DNA of 64,000 nt from Defluviitaleaceae bacterium. Lineage in GTDB: Bacteria; Bacillota; Clostridia; Lachnospirales; WQUN01. The notes beneath the pieces are model-generated. The model did not search any database, was not told the origin of the DNA, and saw only the letters and a list, made by a program, of their open reading frames with translations. Below, one piece after another: positions 54,520 to 63,932 of this stretch (the first letter of the stretch is position 1; each line of letters starts with the position of its first letter). Position numbers and translations under genes: made by a program. The DNA lies in NCBI GenBank assembly GCA_009779755.1, contig WRDO01000001.1:81592-145591 (forward strand), written 5' to 3'.

Positions 54520-56306
54520 ATACGACCCTCCCGAAGTGTGTTCGGTTCTTTCGGCGTTACATAAACCGTCTTGTGGTGATCGTAAATAACATAACCCGGT
54601 TTGGCTCCGGCGGGCTTGCGTACATGCTTGCGCGCGACGTAATCCACGGGTACGTTGCTCCCTTCGCGCGCACGGCTGTGGTAAGCCGCTAAGTTAGCCG
54701 CTTCCGACAACGTCCGTTCGGGTACTTCCGCCCCCCGCACCATTAATATTACATGCGACCCGGCGATATCCTTTGTATGCAGCCATATGTCCGATGTGTG
54801 GGCGGCCCGCGTCAATTGGTCGTTTTGCGTGTTGTTTTTCCCTACATATATATCATACCCGTCGGAGGATTTGTAATGCAAGGGCTTTGAAGGGCGTTGT
54901 TTTTGCCGTCCCTTTTCAACGCGGCGTTTAACGAAGCCCTGCTCCGCCAATTCCGCGCGGATTTCGGCGACGTCCTCCTCGCTTGCCGAATTCTGCAACG
55001 AAGCCCCCACACTTTCCAAATATTCGATATCGGCTTCGTTTTGTTCCATCTGCCCCCGCAGCGCAACGCTCGCACGTTTTTGTTTATTATATTGCTTAAA
55101 ATAACGCTGCGCGTTTTCCGCGGGCGTAAGCGTGGAATCGAGCGGAATCTCAATCAACGTATTCCCGTCATAAAAATTCTCAACCGTAAATACCTTCATC
55201 CCGCGCTCCACCCTGTGCAGGTAAGCCGTCAACAACTCCCCCATTATACGCAAACAATCGCGGTTTTCCGTCTCCGTCAGCGATTTTTCATGCGCAAAAG
55301 ATTTTTTACGGCAACGTTCCAACAACGTCCCAATCACCTTTCGCAAATCAGCCGTCTTTTGCATCAACCGATTGTCCCCGTCGCGTTTCAAGTAAAAACG
55401 TTCCAACATCACCGATGGGGAATCAAAAGATTCGCCTGTATAATTCGCATACAATAAAAAAGGCCAAGGCGTAATATCAACAGCCTTGCCCTTATCATCA
55501 TAATAAATATGCGGGGAAAAATCCCCGTCCTTCACTTTATTGAATATCAAAGCAAAAGCATCTTCCAAACGCATATATTGCCCATCGGATAAATTGCCTG
55601 CGGGTGTTTCGGGATGCACCCCGGCCCGCGCGCATATCTCCCCCGCGAGCAGCGGGCTAACGCCGTTAAAAGCACTAAAAAGCGCGTCCCGGACAGACGA
55701 ATCGGGTGGGAGCAAGGGGATTCCGGCGAGCGATTTTGCCTTCAAGTGAGCGGAATCCCCTTGCTCCCACCCGAACCCGTTAACCCCAAGCGGGCTCTTT
55801 TTCCCCTTACCCGGCGGCGTTTCATATTTCACCCCGGGCAATACAGTCCGTACCGCGCTCATCGAAGGAGAAACATGCTTAATCGCATCAATAACTTTCC
55901 CACTTTGATCAGTTAAAATCAAATTACTGTGCTTACCCATAATTTCGATTAACAAAGTCTTGCGCGCCATGTCACCCATTTCATTACGGCTTTCGATTTC
56001 AAATACCGCGATGCGTTCGAAATCGGGCTGCCGTACCGATAACAATCGCCCCCCGCTTAAATGCTTGCGCAGTACCATGCAAAATAACGGAGCGGTTAAT
56101 GGAGCAGCTTTGGTTTGCGCGGTTAGGTGTACCCTTGGCGCGGCGGCATTCGCCGTAAAAAGGAGCCGATGATTGGCTCCGCCCGCCCGTATGGCTATGA
56201 TGATTTCGTCCTGCTCGGGTTGCGTGATTTTATCGATACGCCCGCCGATAAGCGTGTTTTCAAGCTCATGTACGACGCACGAAAGGGTTGCCCCGTCCAA
56301 AGGCAT
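54516..56306 (-). CDS. rqcH: NFACT/RqcH ribosome quality control protein with in-frame palindrome
   Basis: 596 residues. The NFACT-N domain (MPLDGATLSCVVHELENTLIGGRIDKITQPEQDEI), a coiled-coil region (ENAQRYFKQYNKQKRASVALRGQ) and the C-terminal NFACT-R domain (YDIYVGKNNTQNDQLTRAAHTSDIWLHTKDIAGSHVIL) are in order. RqcH adds alanine tails to stalled nascent chains on 50S subunits. Residues about 178-202 are encoded by a 73-bp palindrome placed in the variable linker between KSPL and VRDALFSAFNGVSPLL. In relatives this linker has no such segment, as far as I recall, so it was probably inserted without breaking the frame. Confidence 0.92.
   Translation of the reverse strand: MPLDGATLSCVVHELENTLIGGRIDKITQPEQDEIIIAIRAGGANHRLLFTANAAAPRVHLTAQTKAAPLTAPLFCMVLRKHLSGGRLLSVRQPDFERIAVFEIESRNEMGDMARKTLLIEIMGKHSNLILTDQSGKVIDAIKHVSPSMSAVRTVLPGVKYETPPGKGKKSPLGVNGFGWEQGDSAHLKAKSLAGIPLLPPDSSVRDALFSAFNGVSPLLAGEICARAGVHPETPAGNLSDGQYMRLEDAFALIFNKVKDGDFSPHIYYDDKGKAVDITPWPFLLYANYTGESFDSPSVMLERFYLKRDGDNRLMQKTADLRKVIGTLLERCRKKSFAHEKSLTETENRDCLRIMGELLTAYLHRVERGMKVFTVENFYDGNTLIEIPLDSTLTPAENAQRYFKQYNKQKRASVALRGQMEQNEADIEYLESVGASLQNSASEEDVAEIRAELAEQGFVKRRVEKGRQKQRPSKPLHYKSSDGYDIYVGKNNTQNDQLTRAAHTSDIWLHTKDIAGSHVILMVRGAEVPERTLSEAANLAAYHSRAREGSNVPVDYVARKHVRKPAGAKPGYVIYDHHKTVYVTPKEPNTLREGRI
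55702..55774. repeat. In-frame palindromic element in rqcH
   Basis: The arms 55702-55725 and 55751-55774 are perfectly complementary over 24 bp, with a 25-base loop. Each arm contains GGGTGGGAGCAAGGGG or its complement. Translated on the minus strand it reads GWEQGDSAHLKAKSLAGIPL and LPPD. An almost identical palindrome is at 61758-61830. Confidence 0.9.
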
Positions 56307-56318
56307 TGCTTCACCTTC

Positions 56319-58739
56319 TTATAATATACTCGCCGTTATCGCCGCCGCTTTATCAAAGTCACTGTTCAATTGAAGCTCGCTCCGAATCTTCTCAATGGCT
56401 TCCAAGGTTTCGGCTTTCCAAGGTTTTTCATTTAAGCGGTCGAGAGCGGCGTATGCGGCGCGGATGTCATAATCCTCGCAGGCGGCCTTGACAAGTTCCA
56501 ATTGGACCTTTAAATATGCCGTATCCTCGTTTATCTCCCCATCATCCGTATGCTTTACTTCCGCCGGTTTAAACGCTTCAATCAAACCCTCAAGTGTTTT
56601 GATAAATGCTTCCGTGTTCCCGACGATAAAGTCCCCGTCCCTTTTTACCCCGGCGCGTTCCAACGCGCTTGCCTGTTTGGAAGCCGCAAGCTCATGCACG
56701 TTTGCCAATGCCGACTTCATGGCGTGGGCGGTGGTGGTATACAGGGACAAATCCGCGTTTTCGATGGTTTCCCGCAGGGTGGCAATCGCCTTACGCGCAT
56801 CGTTGATAAATATCTTTTTAACCTTGGGGCTGATTTCGATGGATTCCGTCGAGAGTTCCGGTGTGTATTTTTCCGCTTCCTCCGGGTGCCGGTCACGGAT
56901 AAAATTATTGAGGGTATGGTTGAGGCGCCGTACGTCGATCGGTTTGGCGATAAAACCGTCGAAACCGTTTTTCATAAATATCTCGTCATTACCCACGAGC
57001 GCATTCGCCGTCAACGCCACAATGGGGTTGACGTAACCCATTTCACGGAGCTTTTGCGTGGTTTCCATACCGTCCATTTGCGGCATCATGTGGTCCATAA
57101 AAATGATGTCATAAGACTTACCGCTGTTTATCTTATCAAGTACCGCAAAACCGCTTTCGGCGGTTTCTATATTTAATTTATACGGTGATAAAAGCCCTTC
57201 GGCGACGTACAGGTTCGTTTCCACATCGTCCACGACCAACACCTTTCCGTAGGGCATGGGTTCGCGGGTGATTTGCTGTTTCGCGCTGTACCGCTCGTCA
57301 AGGAACGTAAAATTACCCAGATTCTTGGCAAGCTCCGCACCGATGGGTGAACAATCCACCGTTTTTTGCCTGACGGTCACCGTAATCGTACTGCCTTTTC
57401 CGTATTCGCTTTCCACGCGGATGGTGCCGCCCATCATGTCAACCAATTTCTTTGTGATCGTCAGGCCCAAACCCGTACCTTCGTTGTTTCGGTTGGCTCG
57501 GGTATTAAAGCGCAGATATCTCGAAAATAATTGATCTTTATCCTCTTGCTTCATACCCTGACCCGTGTCTTCCACGGCAAAGCAAAGCATGGCGCCTTCG
57601 CCCTCCGGCGTATGGCTGACCGAGAGCTTCACATGGCCGAATTCGGTGTACTTGATTGCGTTGGAAAGCAGATTGTTGAGGATTTGTTTGATACGCAGGT
57701 CATCGCCGTACAGGTAACCGGGCAGGTTTTCATCAATGTCCAACAAAAACTTTATCGGTTTTGACCCGATGCGTACGATGTTGAGCTGCACCGCATCGCC
57801 GATCAGGCTAGGTGTGTCGTACCTTACGGGATTTAACGCAAGTTTACCCGTTTCGATCTTGGACATATCCAAGATATCGTTGATAATCCTGAGCAAAACG
57901 TTGCCGGAGCTTCCGATTTTTTCCAGCGCGTTCGCGTATTCCTTGGGCAAATCCTCTTGCATTTGGATTTGCGTAATCCCGATAATCGCGTTAAGCGGCG
58001 TTCGTATCTCGTGGGACATGGTAGCCAGGAATTCACTCTTCGCGTTGGACGCAATTTCCAAATTCTTATTTTGGTTGATAATGTCCTTTAATAAAAATGA
58101 ATAGATGAAGAAGCCGATTACGATAAATATAACGGCGAAAATCACATAGATGCGTATGCTTGAGGAAATCGTGTTATGGATGCCCGACCCGTCGAAGTCT
58201 ACGCCGATAAGCCCCACGACGGCTCCGTTTGAATTGAATATGGGCATATAAGCCGAAACCAAGTGCCCCCAATCGGAATAATGCACGCTGGGAACGAACT
58301 GGGGTTCCCCCGTCTCAAAAACGAGCATATAAGCCCTGTCGTAATCGGTGATATCCTCCGAATCCCCCAATGCGGAAAAAAAGTCGCTTTCGGGGTCCTC
58401 CCCGTCAAAAATAAAAATATGTACGTTTTCATCGTATGGGGCCATCGCATACAAAAAAAATACCTGCGATTCTTCCCTTAATTGGCGGAACACCCTTTGC
58501 GTCTCGATATAAAAGGGGTCTTCGGCATCCAAGGTCTTTGCCAGCCGTTCAAACTTGTCCCCGTCTATGTGGTAGGAAGCGCGGCTCAATATCGGCATCC
58601 CCACGATCTCCACCATAGTGGAGGTAATCTGCCGCGTTTGTTGGACGGATGTCATGACGATAATGGAAAATATCGCCGCAACGAAAATGACAAAGAACAA
58701 AACAAACTTGAAATTGATCGATTTCAATTGGCTCTTCAT
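56319..58739 (-). CDS. Hybrid sensor histidine kinase with receiver and HPt domains
   Basis: 806 residues from the ATG after GAGGAGGGTGCGG. Two membrane helices (residues about 10-30 and 195-215) enclose a roughly 160-residue extracellular sensor. The HisKA domain has FLATMSHEIRTPLNAIIG (phosphorylated His near 242). The HATPase has NLLSNAIKYT, DTGQGM and GTGLGLTITKKL. A receiver domain has FMDHMMPQMDG (Asp near 546). A C-terminal HPt domain has TTAHAMKSALANVHELA (His near 670). It lacks an output domain, so signal passes to another regulator. Downstream is rqcH, 13 bp away. Confidence 0.94.
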   Translation of the reverse strand: MKSQLKSINFKFVLFFVIFVAAIFSIIVMTSVQQTRQITSTMVEIVGMPILSRASYHIDGDKFERLAKTLDAEDPFYIETQRVFRQLREESQVFFLYAMAPYDENVHIFIFDGEDPESDFFSALGDSEDITDYDRAYMLVFETGEPQFVPSVHYSDWGHLVSAYMPIFNSNGAVVGLIGVDFDGSGIHNTISSSIRIYVIFAVIFIVIGFFIYSFLLKDIINQNKNLEIASNAKSEFLATMSHEIRTPLNAIIGITQIQMQEDLPKEYANALEKIGSSGNVLLRIINDILDMSKIETGKLALNPVRYDTPSLIGDAVQLNIVRIGSKPIKFLLDIDENLPGYLYGDDLRIKQILNNLLSNAIKYTEFGHVKLSVSHTPEGEGAMLCFAVEDTGQGMKQEDKDQLFSRYLRFNTRANRNNEGTGLGLTITKKLVDMMGGTIRVESEYGKGSTITVTVRQKTVDCSPIGAELAKNLGNFTFLDERYSAKQQITREPMPYGKVLVVDDVETNLYVAEGLLSPYKLNIETAESGFAVLDKINSGKSYDIIFMDHMMPQMDGMETTQKLREMGYVNPIVALTANALVGNDEIFMKNGFDGFIAKPIDVRRLNHTLNNFIRDRHPEEAEKYTPELSTESIEISPKVKKIFINDARKAIATLRETIENADLSLYTTTAHAMKSALANVHELAASKQASALERAGVKRDGDFIVGNTEAFIKTLEGLIEAFKPAEVKHTDDGEINEDTAYLKVQLELVKAACEDYDIRAAYAALDRLNEKPWKAETLEAIEKIRSELQLNSDFDKAAAITASIL

Positions 58740-58856
58740 ATCCCGCACCCTCCTCCACCGCGCATTATGAAGTCCACTATATCTTGTGTCAACTGCAGGC
58801 CGCAAAGAGTATGGTATTATCAATTAGTTTTTCATTGTGGTTTCCCCACTCTCTTT

Positions 58857-59768
58857 TTAATAACTTGTAAACGAATACAAAGCAGGTTCGCAAGGCGCGT
58901 ATGGCGACGGGTTTCCACTGTAGAAATCAAACACGCCGAAAAATTCAAACGATGTTTCACTGTAATCAAACAAGATATTAAGCGGTTCGGTGTGTCCGAC
59001 ATTAGGATAAGTTAAATACAAAGGAAGGATGCATAAATATTGCCAATCCCTGCCGTGAATTACACCGCTCCAGTTGAAATGCCCGCTTTCCACGGTAAAC
59101 CGCAAATACCCGTCGGCGTTGTACACGAAAATACCTTCCCCGTTTACCGATTCCGGCGTTATAGAGGGCATATGTATATTGACATAACCGTCCACGCCTT
59201 TATACCATCGGTATTGGTCTGTAACCATGGGCTGTTGTATCCAAGAAAGCGAAGGAACGCCCGTTATACTGTCCGTCGCTCCGACAACCGCATAATAATA
59301 CCCGTTCCCTGCCGCACCGCTGTCAACGAATAATCTTTTATCGTAACCGAAACGGTTTTCTTTGGGTAAAACCGCGTGTACGCTTAGCGTGTTTCTGCTG
59401 CTGCCCCGCAGAACAGCAATGTAATCGTATTCCGTATCCGTACTCCGTTGATAAAACGTGATGATAACATCTCCGCCCTGTTCTTCCGCCATACCGGCGA
59501 AAATCCTGCTGCCCCAATTCCTTTGCTGCTCGGTGGCGTTGTCGTATGCGGTGTATTCATCATTATCGCTTATACCGCTGCCGTTATCCGAAACGGGCGG
59601 GCTTGAATCACTCCTGCCGCCATTCGGCGTGTTGCTCGCGGGCGTACTCGTTGGGTTGTTGTTCGCGGGTGGCGTCGTACCGCCGCTACCGCAAGCGGCG
59701 AGGGTGAGCGCCAACATCAGCGCGATGGATAATATTATCGGTTTCTTTATTTTCATTTCCTCCTTCAT
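58857..59768 (-). CDS. Lipoprotein of unknown function, copy 1
   Basis: 303 residues. The signal peptide ends LTLAACGSGG (lipidated Cys). A low-complexity Pro/Asn/Ser linker follows, then a domain with EYDYIAVLRGSSRN, DSGAAGNGYYYAVVGATDSITGVPS and EPLNILFDYSETSFEFFGVFDFYS. These motifs are shared with the two upstream genes, so all three arose by tandem duplication. The ATG directly follows the previous stop; an ATG four codons in is also possible. Function unknown. Confidence 0.78.
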   Translation of the reverse strand: MKEEMKIKKPIILSIALMLALTLAACGSGGTTPPANNNPTSTPASNTPNGGRSDSSPPVSDNGSGISDNDEYTAYDNATEQQRNWGSRIFAGMAEEQGGDVIITFYQRSTDTEYDYIAVLRGSSRNTLSVHAVLPKENRFGYDKRLFVDSGAAGNGYYYAVVGATDSITGVPSLSWIQQPMVTDQYRWYKGVDGYVNIHMPSITPESVNGEGIFVYNADGYLRFTVESGHFNWSGVIHGRDWQYLCILPLYLTYPNVGHTEPLNILFDYSETSFEFFGVFDFYSGNPSPYAPCEPALYSFTSY

Positions 59769-60695
59769 TTAATATATTGTGAACATGTATAAACCCGGCG
59801 GCCAAGCCGGAAATTCGGACGGCGTACTCCAATGAAGGTCGAACACACCGAAGAATTCAAACATCGTGTCGCTCATGTCAAACAGGATATACCTAAAATC
59901 CATTTCGGGGCCTTGCTCGTTGACCGAGCTTTGGGCCATCCAATCCCTGCCGTGGACTTCGCCCATATAATTAGGGCTGCCGCTATCCGCGTAAAACCTG
60001 AAATGCCCGTCTTTGTCGAAAACCTCGATAGCCCGGTAACTTGGGATATGCGTTTCCATGGACCGTTCAACGGATTCCCATCGAACCCTCACATAACCGC
60101 TGTCATTCCTATACATCCGGTAATAATCAATCGGCCAAAATTGCCTGATATAACCCTCTTCCGGGACACCCGTAACACCACCCGTAACGCCGACAATCGC
60201 GTAATAATATCCGTTCCCCACCGCACCGCTGTCGATATACAGCCGTTCGATAATGGTGGTACCCCTCCCCATGTAGTCAAAACCGCTTTTGGGCAATATT
60301 TCGTGAACGTTTAAATTATTTTTATTTGTCCCGCGCAATACGGCAATACCGTCATATCCGTCATTAAAAAATTGATTGAAAAAGATAACCGAGTCGCCGC
60401 TTTTTTCGTCAATATAATTCATACGGGTATAACCGCTCAATGCTTTCTGCTGTTCGGTGGCGTTGTTGTATGCCGTGTATGGGTCGTTGCCGCCACCCAT
60501 TATATCCGGCGGGAGTTCGACGGGGCTGCTGCCGTTATCTGTGCCGCCGCCGTTGTCCGGTGTGGGCGGTGCGGGGCTTTCGCTTTGCGTTGGTGATGGC
60601 GTGTTGTTCGCGAGTGGTGTCGTGTCACCGCCGCCGCAAGCGGTGAGAGTGAATACCAGCGTTAGCACCAACGCGATTGTTATGCGTTTTTTCAT
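59769..60695 (-). CDS. Lipoprotein of unknown function, copy 2
   Basis: 308 residues from the ATG nine bases after GGGAGG. The signal peptide ends LVFTLTACGGG. It shares YDGIAVLRGTNKNNLNVHEILPK, DSGAVGNGYYYAIVGVTGGVTGVP and FRYILFDMSDTMFEFFGVFDLHWS with copy 1. About 45-50% identity by eye in these blocks. Extracellular, membrane-anchored. It lies 19 bp after copy 3. Confidence 0.78.
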   Translation of the reverse strand: MKKRITIALVLTLVFTLTACGGGDTTPLANNTPSPTQSESPAPPTPDNGGGTDNGSSPVELPPDIMGGGNDPYTAYNNATEQQKALSGYTRMNYIDEKSGDSVIFFNQFFNDGYDGIAVLRGTNKNNLNVHEILPKSGFDYMGRGTTIIERLYIDSGAVGNGYYYAIVGVTGGVTGVPEEGYIRQFWPIDYYRMYRNDSGYVRVRWESVERSMETHIPSYRAIEVFDKDGHFRFYADSGSPNYMGEVHGRDWMAQSSVNEQGPEMDFRYILFDMSDTMFEFFGVFDLHWSTPSEFPAWPPGLYMFTIY

Positions 60696-60714
60696 TGTTA
60701 AAAACCTCCCAAAG

Positions 60715-61620
60715 CTAATATACCGTGAATCTATGGTCAATGGTATAAATAAAATTATTATTCATGCCGTCGATATAATCTAAAGGCACATCGCTGAGCA
60801 GCACTTCACCGTATTCGAGTTTCCCCTCGTCAAAATTTACAAGATAATGCAGATGCCCGGGATTGCCGTACGGGATAATCAGATAGTCCCACACCTTTAA
60901 CTTGTTATCTGTCATGCTGTAAAGATTTTGACCAACCAAGTCATCGAATGGAGCCCGTTCCCATAAGGTAAAGTCATAAGGGGTTTTCAACACATGACCG
61001 TCATTGTTAAACCGAATCATCATATTAACGATACCGCCTTCGTCCCCATGTGTCATAAGTGAAGGTATGTCCAACCGTAAATAGCCGCCATCCGCTCCCG
61101 TATACCACCGTACATTTCTTGGGGCTCCGATATATGTCCTTGCTTCTGTCGGGACGCCTGTGCCGACAAGTTCTTTCTTGCCGCGAACAGCGTAATAATA
61201 ACCTTTCCCTGCTGCACCTTTATCAATATACATTTGGTGCTTTTCGGGGTTGTTATCGGGGAAAGAAGCAATAACCTCAATGTTGCCGCCGTCAAATCTC
61301 GTGCAGCGTAAAATCTCGATCGTATCACATCTTGTTTTTGGGTTTTCCCATATGATAAATACGTCGCCGTTCTGCTCATCAATTCTAAGAACATAACCTG
61401 CCATATCACGTTCTTCTTGAGTTGCGTTTGAAGAATTGAAACGGTTGTCATTATCATCCGGCGTCGTTTTATCGCTGTTATTATCCGAAACAAGCGGGGG
61501 ACTTTCACTTTGCGCCGGCGAGGTTGTGTTATTCGCAAGTGGTGCCGTGTCACCGCCGCCGCAAGCGGTGAAGATAAATACCAGCGTTAGCACCAACGCG
61601 ATTATTATAAGTTTTTTCAT
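60715..61620 (-). CDS. Lipoprotein of unknown function, copy 3
   Basis: 301 residues after AGGAGGAGAAA. The signal peptide MKKLIIIALVLTLVFIFTACGGGDTAPLANN is nearly the same as copy 2. The body is more diverged (DTIEILRCTRFDGGNIEVIASFP, DKGAAGKGYYYAVRGKKELVGTGVP). First gene of the three-gene set. Confidence 0.78.
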   Translation of the reverse strand: MKKLIIIALVLTLVFIFTACGGGDTAPLANNTTSPAQSESPPLVSDNNSDKTTPDDNDNRFNSSNATQEERDMAGYVLRIDEQNGDVFIIWENPKTRCDTIEILRCTRFDGGNIEVIASFPDNNPEKHQMYIDKGAAGKGYYYAVRGKKELVGTGVPTEARTYIGAPRNVRWYTGADGGYLRLDIPSLMTHGDEGGIVNMMIRFNNDGHVLKTPYDFTLWERAPFDDLVGQNLYSMTDNKLKVWDYLIIPYGNPGHLHYLVNFDEGKLEYGEVLLSDVPLDYIDGMNNNFIYTIDHRFTVY

Positions 61621-61679
61621 TTTCTCCTCCTAAAAAGATAAATTAAAATTTCCGCAAGAACGTAATTCGTCCATCACCC

Positions 61680-62039
61680 CTACTAGCAATGAGAGGCGTA
61701 TAGTTTGCAAAAAATGAAAAAAGCGACTTCCGGCGCAGCGCGTCCCGGATATTCGAATCGGGTGGGAGCAAGGGGATTCCGGCGAACGACTTCGCCTTCA
61801 AGTGAGCGGAATCCCCTTGCTCCCACCCGAACCCGTTAACTCCAAGCGGGCCAACTATCCCCTTTCCCAACAATCTCGGAAGCATTACACGTAAAAAAGA
61901 CGATAACCCATACCGCCCGCGTGAACAGCCGGTACAATCTCGTCTTTTTCCGATTACGTTATTTTATTAATACATCCGCCGACAAACGCGCGTTCCGATT
62001 CAACGCGTCGCACGGCAGGGTCGTTCCGTCCAAAGGCAT
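61680..62039 (-). pseudogene. Decayed rqcH copy
   Basis: On the minus strand an ATG at 62039 begins MPLDGTTL, as in RqcH. After a frameshift the other frame continues VGGCINKIT-stop-SEKDEIVPAVHAGGMGYRLFYV, matching IGGRIDKITQPEQDEIIIAIRAGGANHRLLF. Then about 120 residues are missing and the sequence resumes as LPRLLGKGIVGPLGVNGFGWEQGDSAHLKAK, matching the palindrome region of rqcH, and fades after FANYTPL. It lies directly after grdB on the same strand. Several stops and a deletion rule out function. Confidence 0.82.
61758..61830. repeat. Second copy of the rqcH palindrome
   Basis: The arms 61758-61781 and 61807-61830 are perfectly complementary over 24 bp and identical to the arms in rqcH. 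The 25-base loop differs at only a few positions. It lies inside the rqcH pseudogene. Confidence 0.9.
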
Positions 62040-62054
62040 TGCGTCACCTTCCGG

Positions 62055-63338
62055 CTAAAACACCGTTTGTTCTTCCACTTCCGTACACAAAGCCTTCAAC
62101 GCACTTCGGACCAATTTGTGCCGAAGTTCCTTTTCATCCCCCGGCGGCAAATTCGGGTCACCCAGTGGATAGGGTATCGCCACCGTCGGCACGATACGGT
62201 TCGCGCCTACGGTCACGGATATGGGTACCACCGTACACATATGGGCTACAGGGATGCCCGCTCTTTCGATTTCCTTCACCATCGTTGCACCGCAACGCGT
62301 ACAGGTCCCTCAGGTGGAAGTGAGGATGACGCACGAAACGTTATCCTCTTTTAACCTCAGCGCGATGTCCGCGGCGAATTTCTTCGAATTGGCTACGCTG
62401 GTGCCGTTGCCGACGGTTGCATACCAATAATCGTGCAGGGAGCCGATTTCGCCCGCGGCTACGAGCTCCTTCACCACATCCACGGGCAGTACGCGATCCA
62501 AGTCAAGGTTTGCGTACACGGGGTCGTACCCGCCGTGGGCGGTTTCGCCGTTCTCGGGCGTAAAATCCGTGATATCCGCCAGCGAATACCGTCCGAACTT
62601 CGACGCGCTGGAGGATTCGATACGGTCGGGGTTACCCTTCGGTACGGGCCCGCCGGAGGAAACCAAGGCAATCCGCGCGGTACGCATATCCTTAACCGCC
62701 GCGGGCGGCGTAACACGGTCGAACACGGGCATGGGATATTCGGTCACGAATTTTTCCCCCGCGATTTTCTTCAATAACATATCCACGGCGCGGCGGCTAC
62801 CCCGCACGGGTGAAAAATAATTTTTACGCAATCCTTTTTCGAAGAAACCTTCGGTGACTTCCTCGCGTGCGATAATTTTTTTTATCACCGCAACCATATC
62901 GGGTACGGCTTTGCGCATGGAAGCGGCGGAGTCCCCCACCGGCACGAAATAAGCGTGGCGCTTGTATATCTCCAAGCCGGGGTTTTCGGCGTAAAGACCG
63001 CCCACCACGGGGATATGCAGGTTTTCGTCCGCCAATTTCGCCACCATACCGCACGCCATGCCGTAACGCCCCGCGTTAAAGCCCGGGCCCACCACCACGA
63101 TGTCGGGCGCATACGATTTTATCATCGCCAGCACCTTTTCGGACGCTTCCTCAAGGTTTTCGTTAAAGTAACCGTCCCCGCAGAAAACCGTCCCGACGAT
63201 TTCGCCCGTTCCCCCGAGCGCGGCGTTGATCGCCATGCCCGGGCCTGCGAAGCCGTCGCGTTTCTCGGGCGGATGGTCGGCCTTATCCTCGCCGCCCACA
63301 CCCGCGTAGAATTGGTTAAGGTAGTGCACAATCCTCAT
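62055..63338 (-). CDS. grdB: Glycine/sarcosine/betaine reductase selenoprotein B
   Basis: 427 residues if the TGA at 62310-62312 is read as selenocysteine (residue 343). The context ILTST-U-GTCTRCGATMVKEIERAGIPVAHMCTVVPISVTVGANRIVP is the GrdB active site (UxxCxxC). The N-terminus MRIVHYLNQFYAGVGGEDKADHPP is also typical. With GrdA it reduces glycine, sarcosine or betaine in Stickland fermentation; the substrate is not certain from sequence alone. A 6-bp stem CGTTGC/GCAACG with loop GGT 12 nt after the TGA could be part of the SECIS. It lies 5 bp after grdA. Confidence 0.92.
62283..62297 (-). promoter_or_regulatory. Candidate bacterial SECIS stem in grdB
   Basis: CGTTGC-GGT-GCAACG begins 12 nt downstream of the UGA on the minus strand. 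Bacterial SECIS hairpins lie directly after the UGA; the exact shape here needs folding, so this is tentative. Confidence 0.4.
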
Positions 63339-63343
63339 ACGCG

Positions 63344-63799
63344 CTATGCCCCCCTATAGGTCGCTACTTCCTGCATGATGGCGTCCACGTCGATGACCAT
63401 TTCCATCATGGCGATTTGCTCTTCGTATACGTTCGGGTCGATTTCGTCTTTCACTTCCACAATGTGGTACGCCTTAAGTCCCAACGGGACTCCGGCCAAC
63501 GGACCTGCAAAGGTAGGATCACCCGTGGAAACCGTTTCGGCGGCCAAGCCGCTGGCTTCCGCTTCGGCCCCGCCCAACAATACGACCAAATCGTCCTTGC
63601 CGTATTTGTCGAACAGTTCCTTGATCCTCGCTTGATTTTCCAAGTCCATGGCACCCGCGCTGGTTCAGACGAAGCACTCCGTTGTGGAGAAAACCACTTC
63701 CGCGCCTTCCACCGTCGCCAAACAGGCTTCGATGGCGGGGCCGGGTATGCCGTCGCGGTCGCCCAGGACGGCGATTTTTTTATTTGCCAAGACAGACAT
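63344..63799 (-). CDS. grdA: Glycine/sarcosine/betaine reductase selenoprotein A
   Basis: 151 residues if the TGA at 63665-63667 is selenocysteine (residue 45; the usual position is about 44). The start [44 protein letters not shown] leads into [27 protein letters not shown] is the GrdA redox site. The ATG follows AAAGGAGC. GrdA carries the carboxymethyl-selenoether to GrdC/D. grdC, grdD and grdE are not in the window. Confidence 0.93.
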
Positions 63800-63932
63800 G
63801 CAATCGCTCCTTTCGTTGCGTTTATTGTACGTATGATAGCGCAGAATTATGTGATTGTCACGTATCGTTAATTGTTTATGTGATTAACATGAGATAAAGT
63901 CCCGTAATAAAAATTGTGAGAAAATGTCTCGT

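Noticed and set aside
62310..62312. Nonsense mutation in grdB
   Set aside because: The TGA lies exactly at the selenocysteine of the GrdB active site and the frame continues with full homology; grdA has the same situation.
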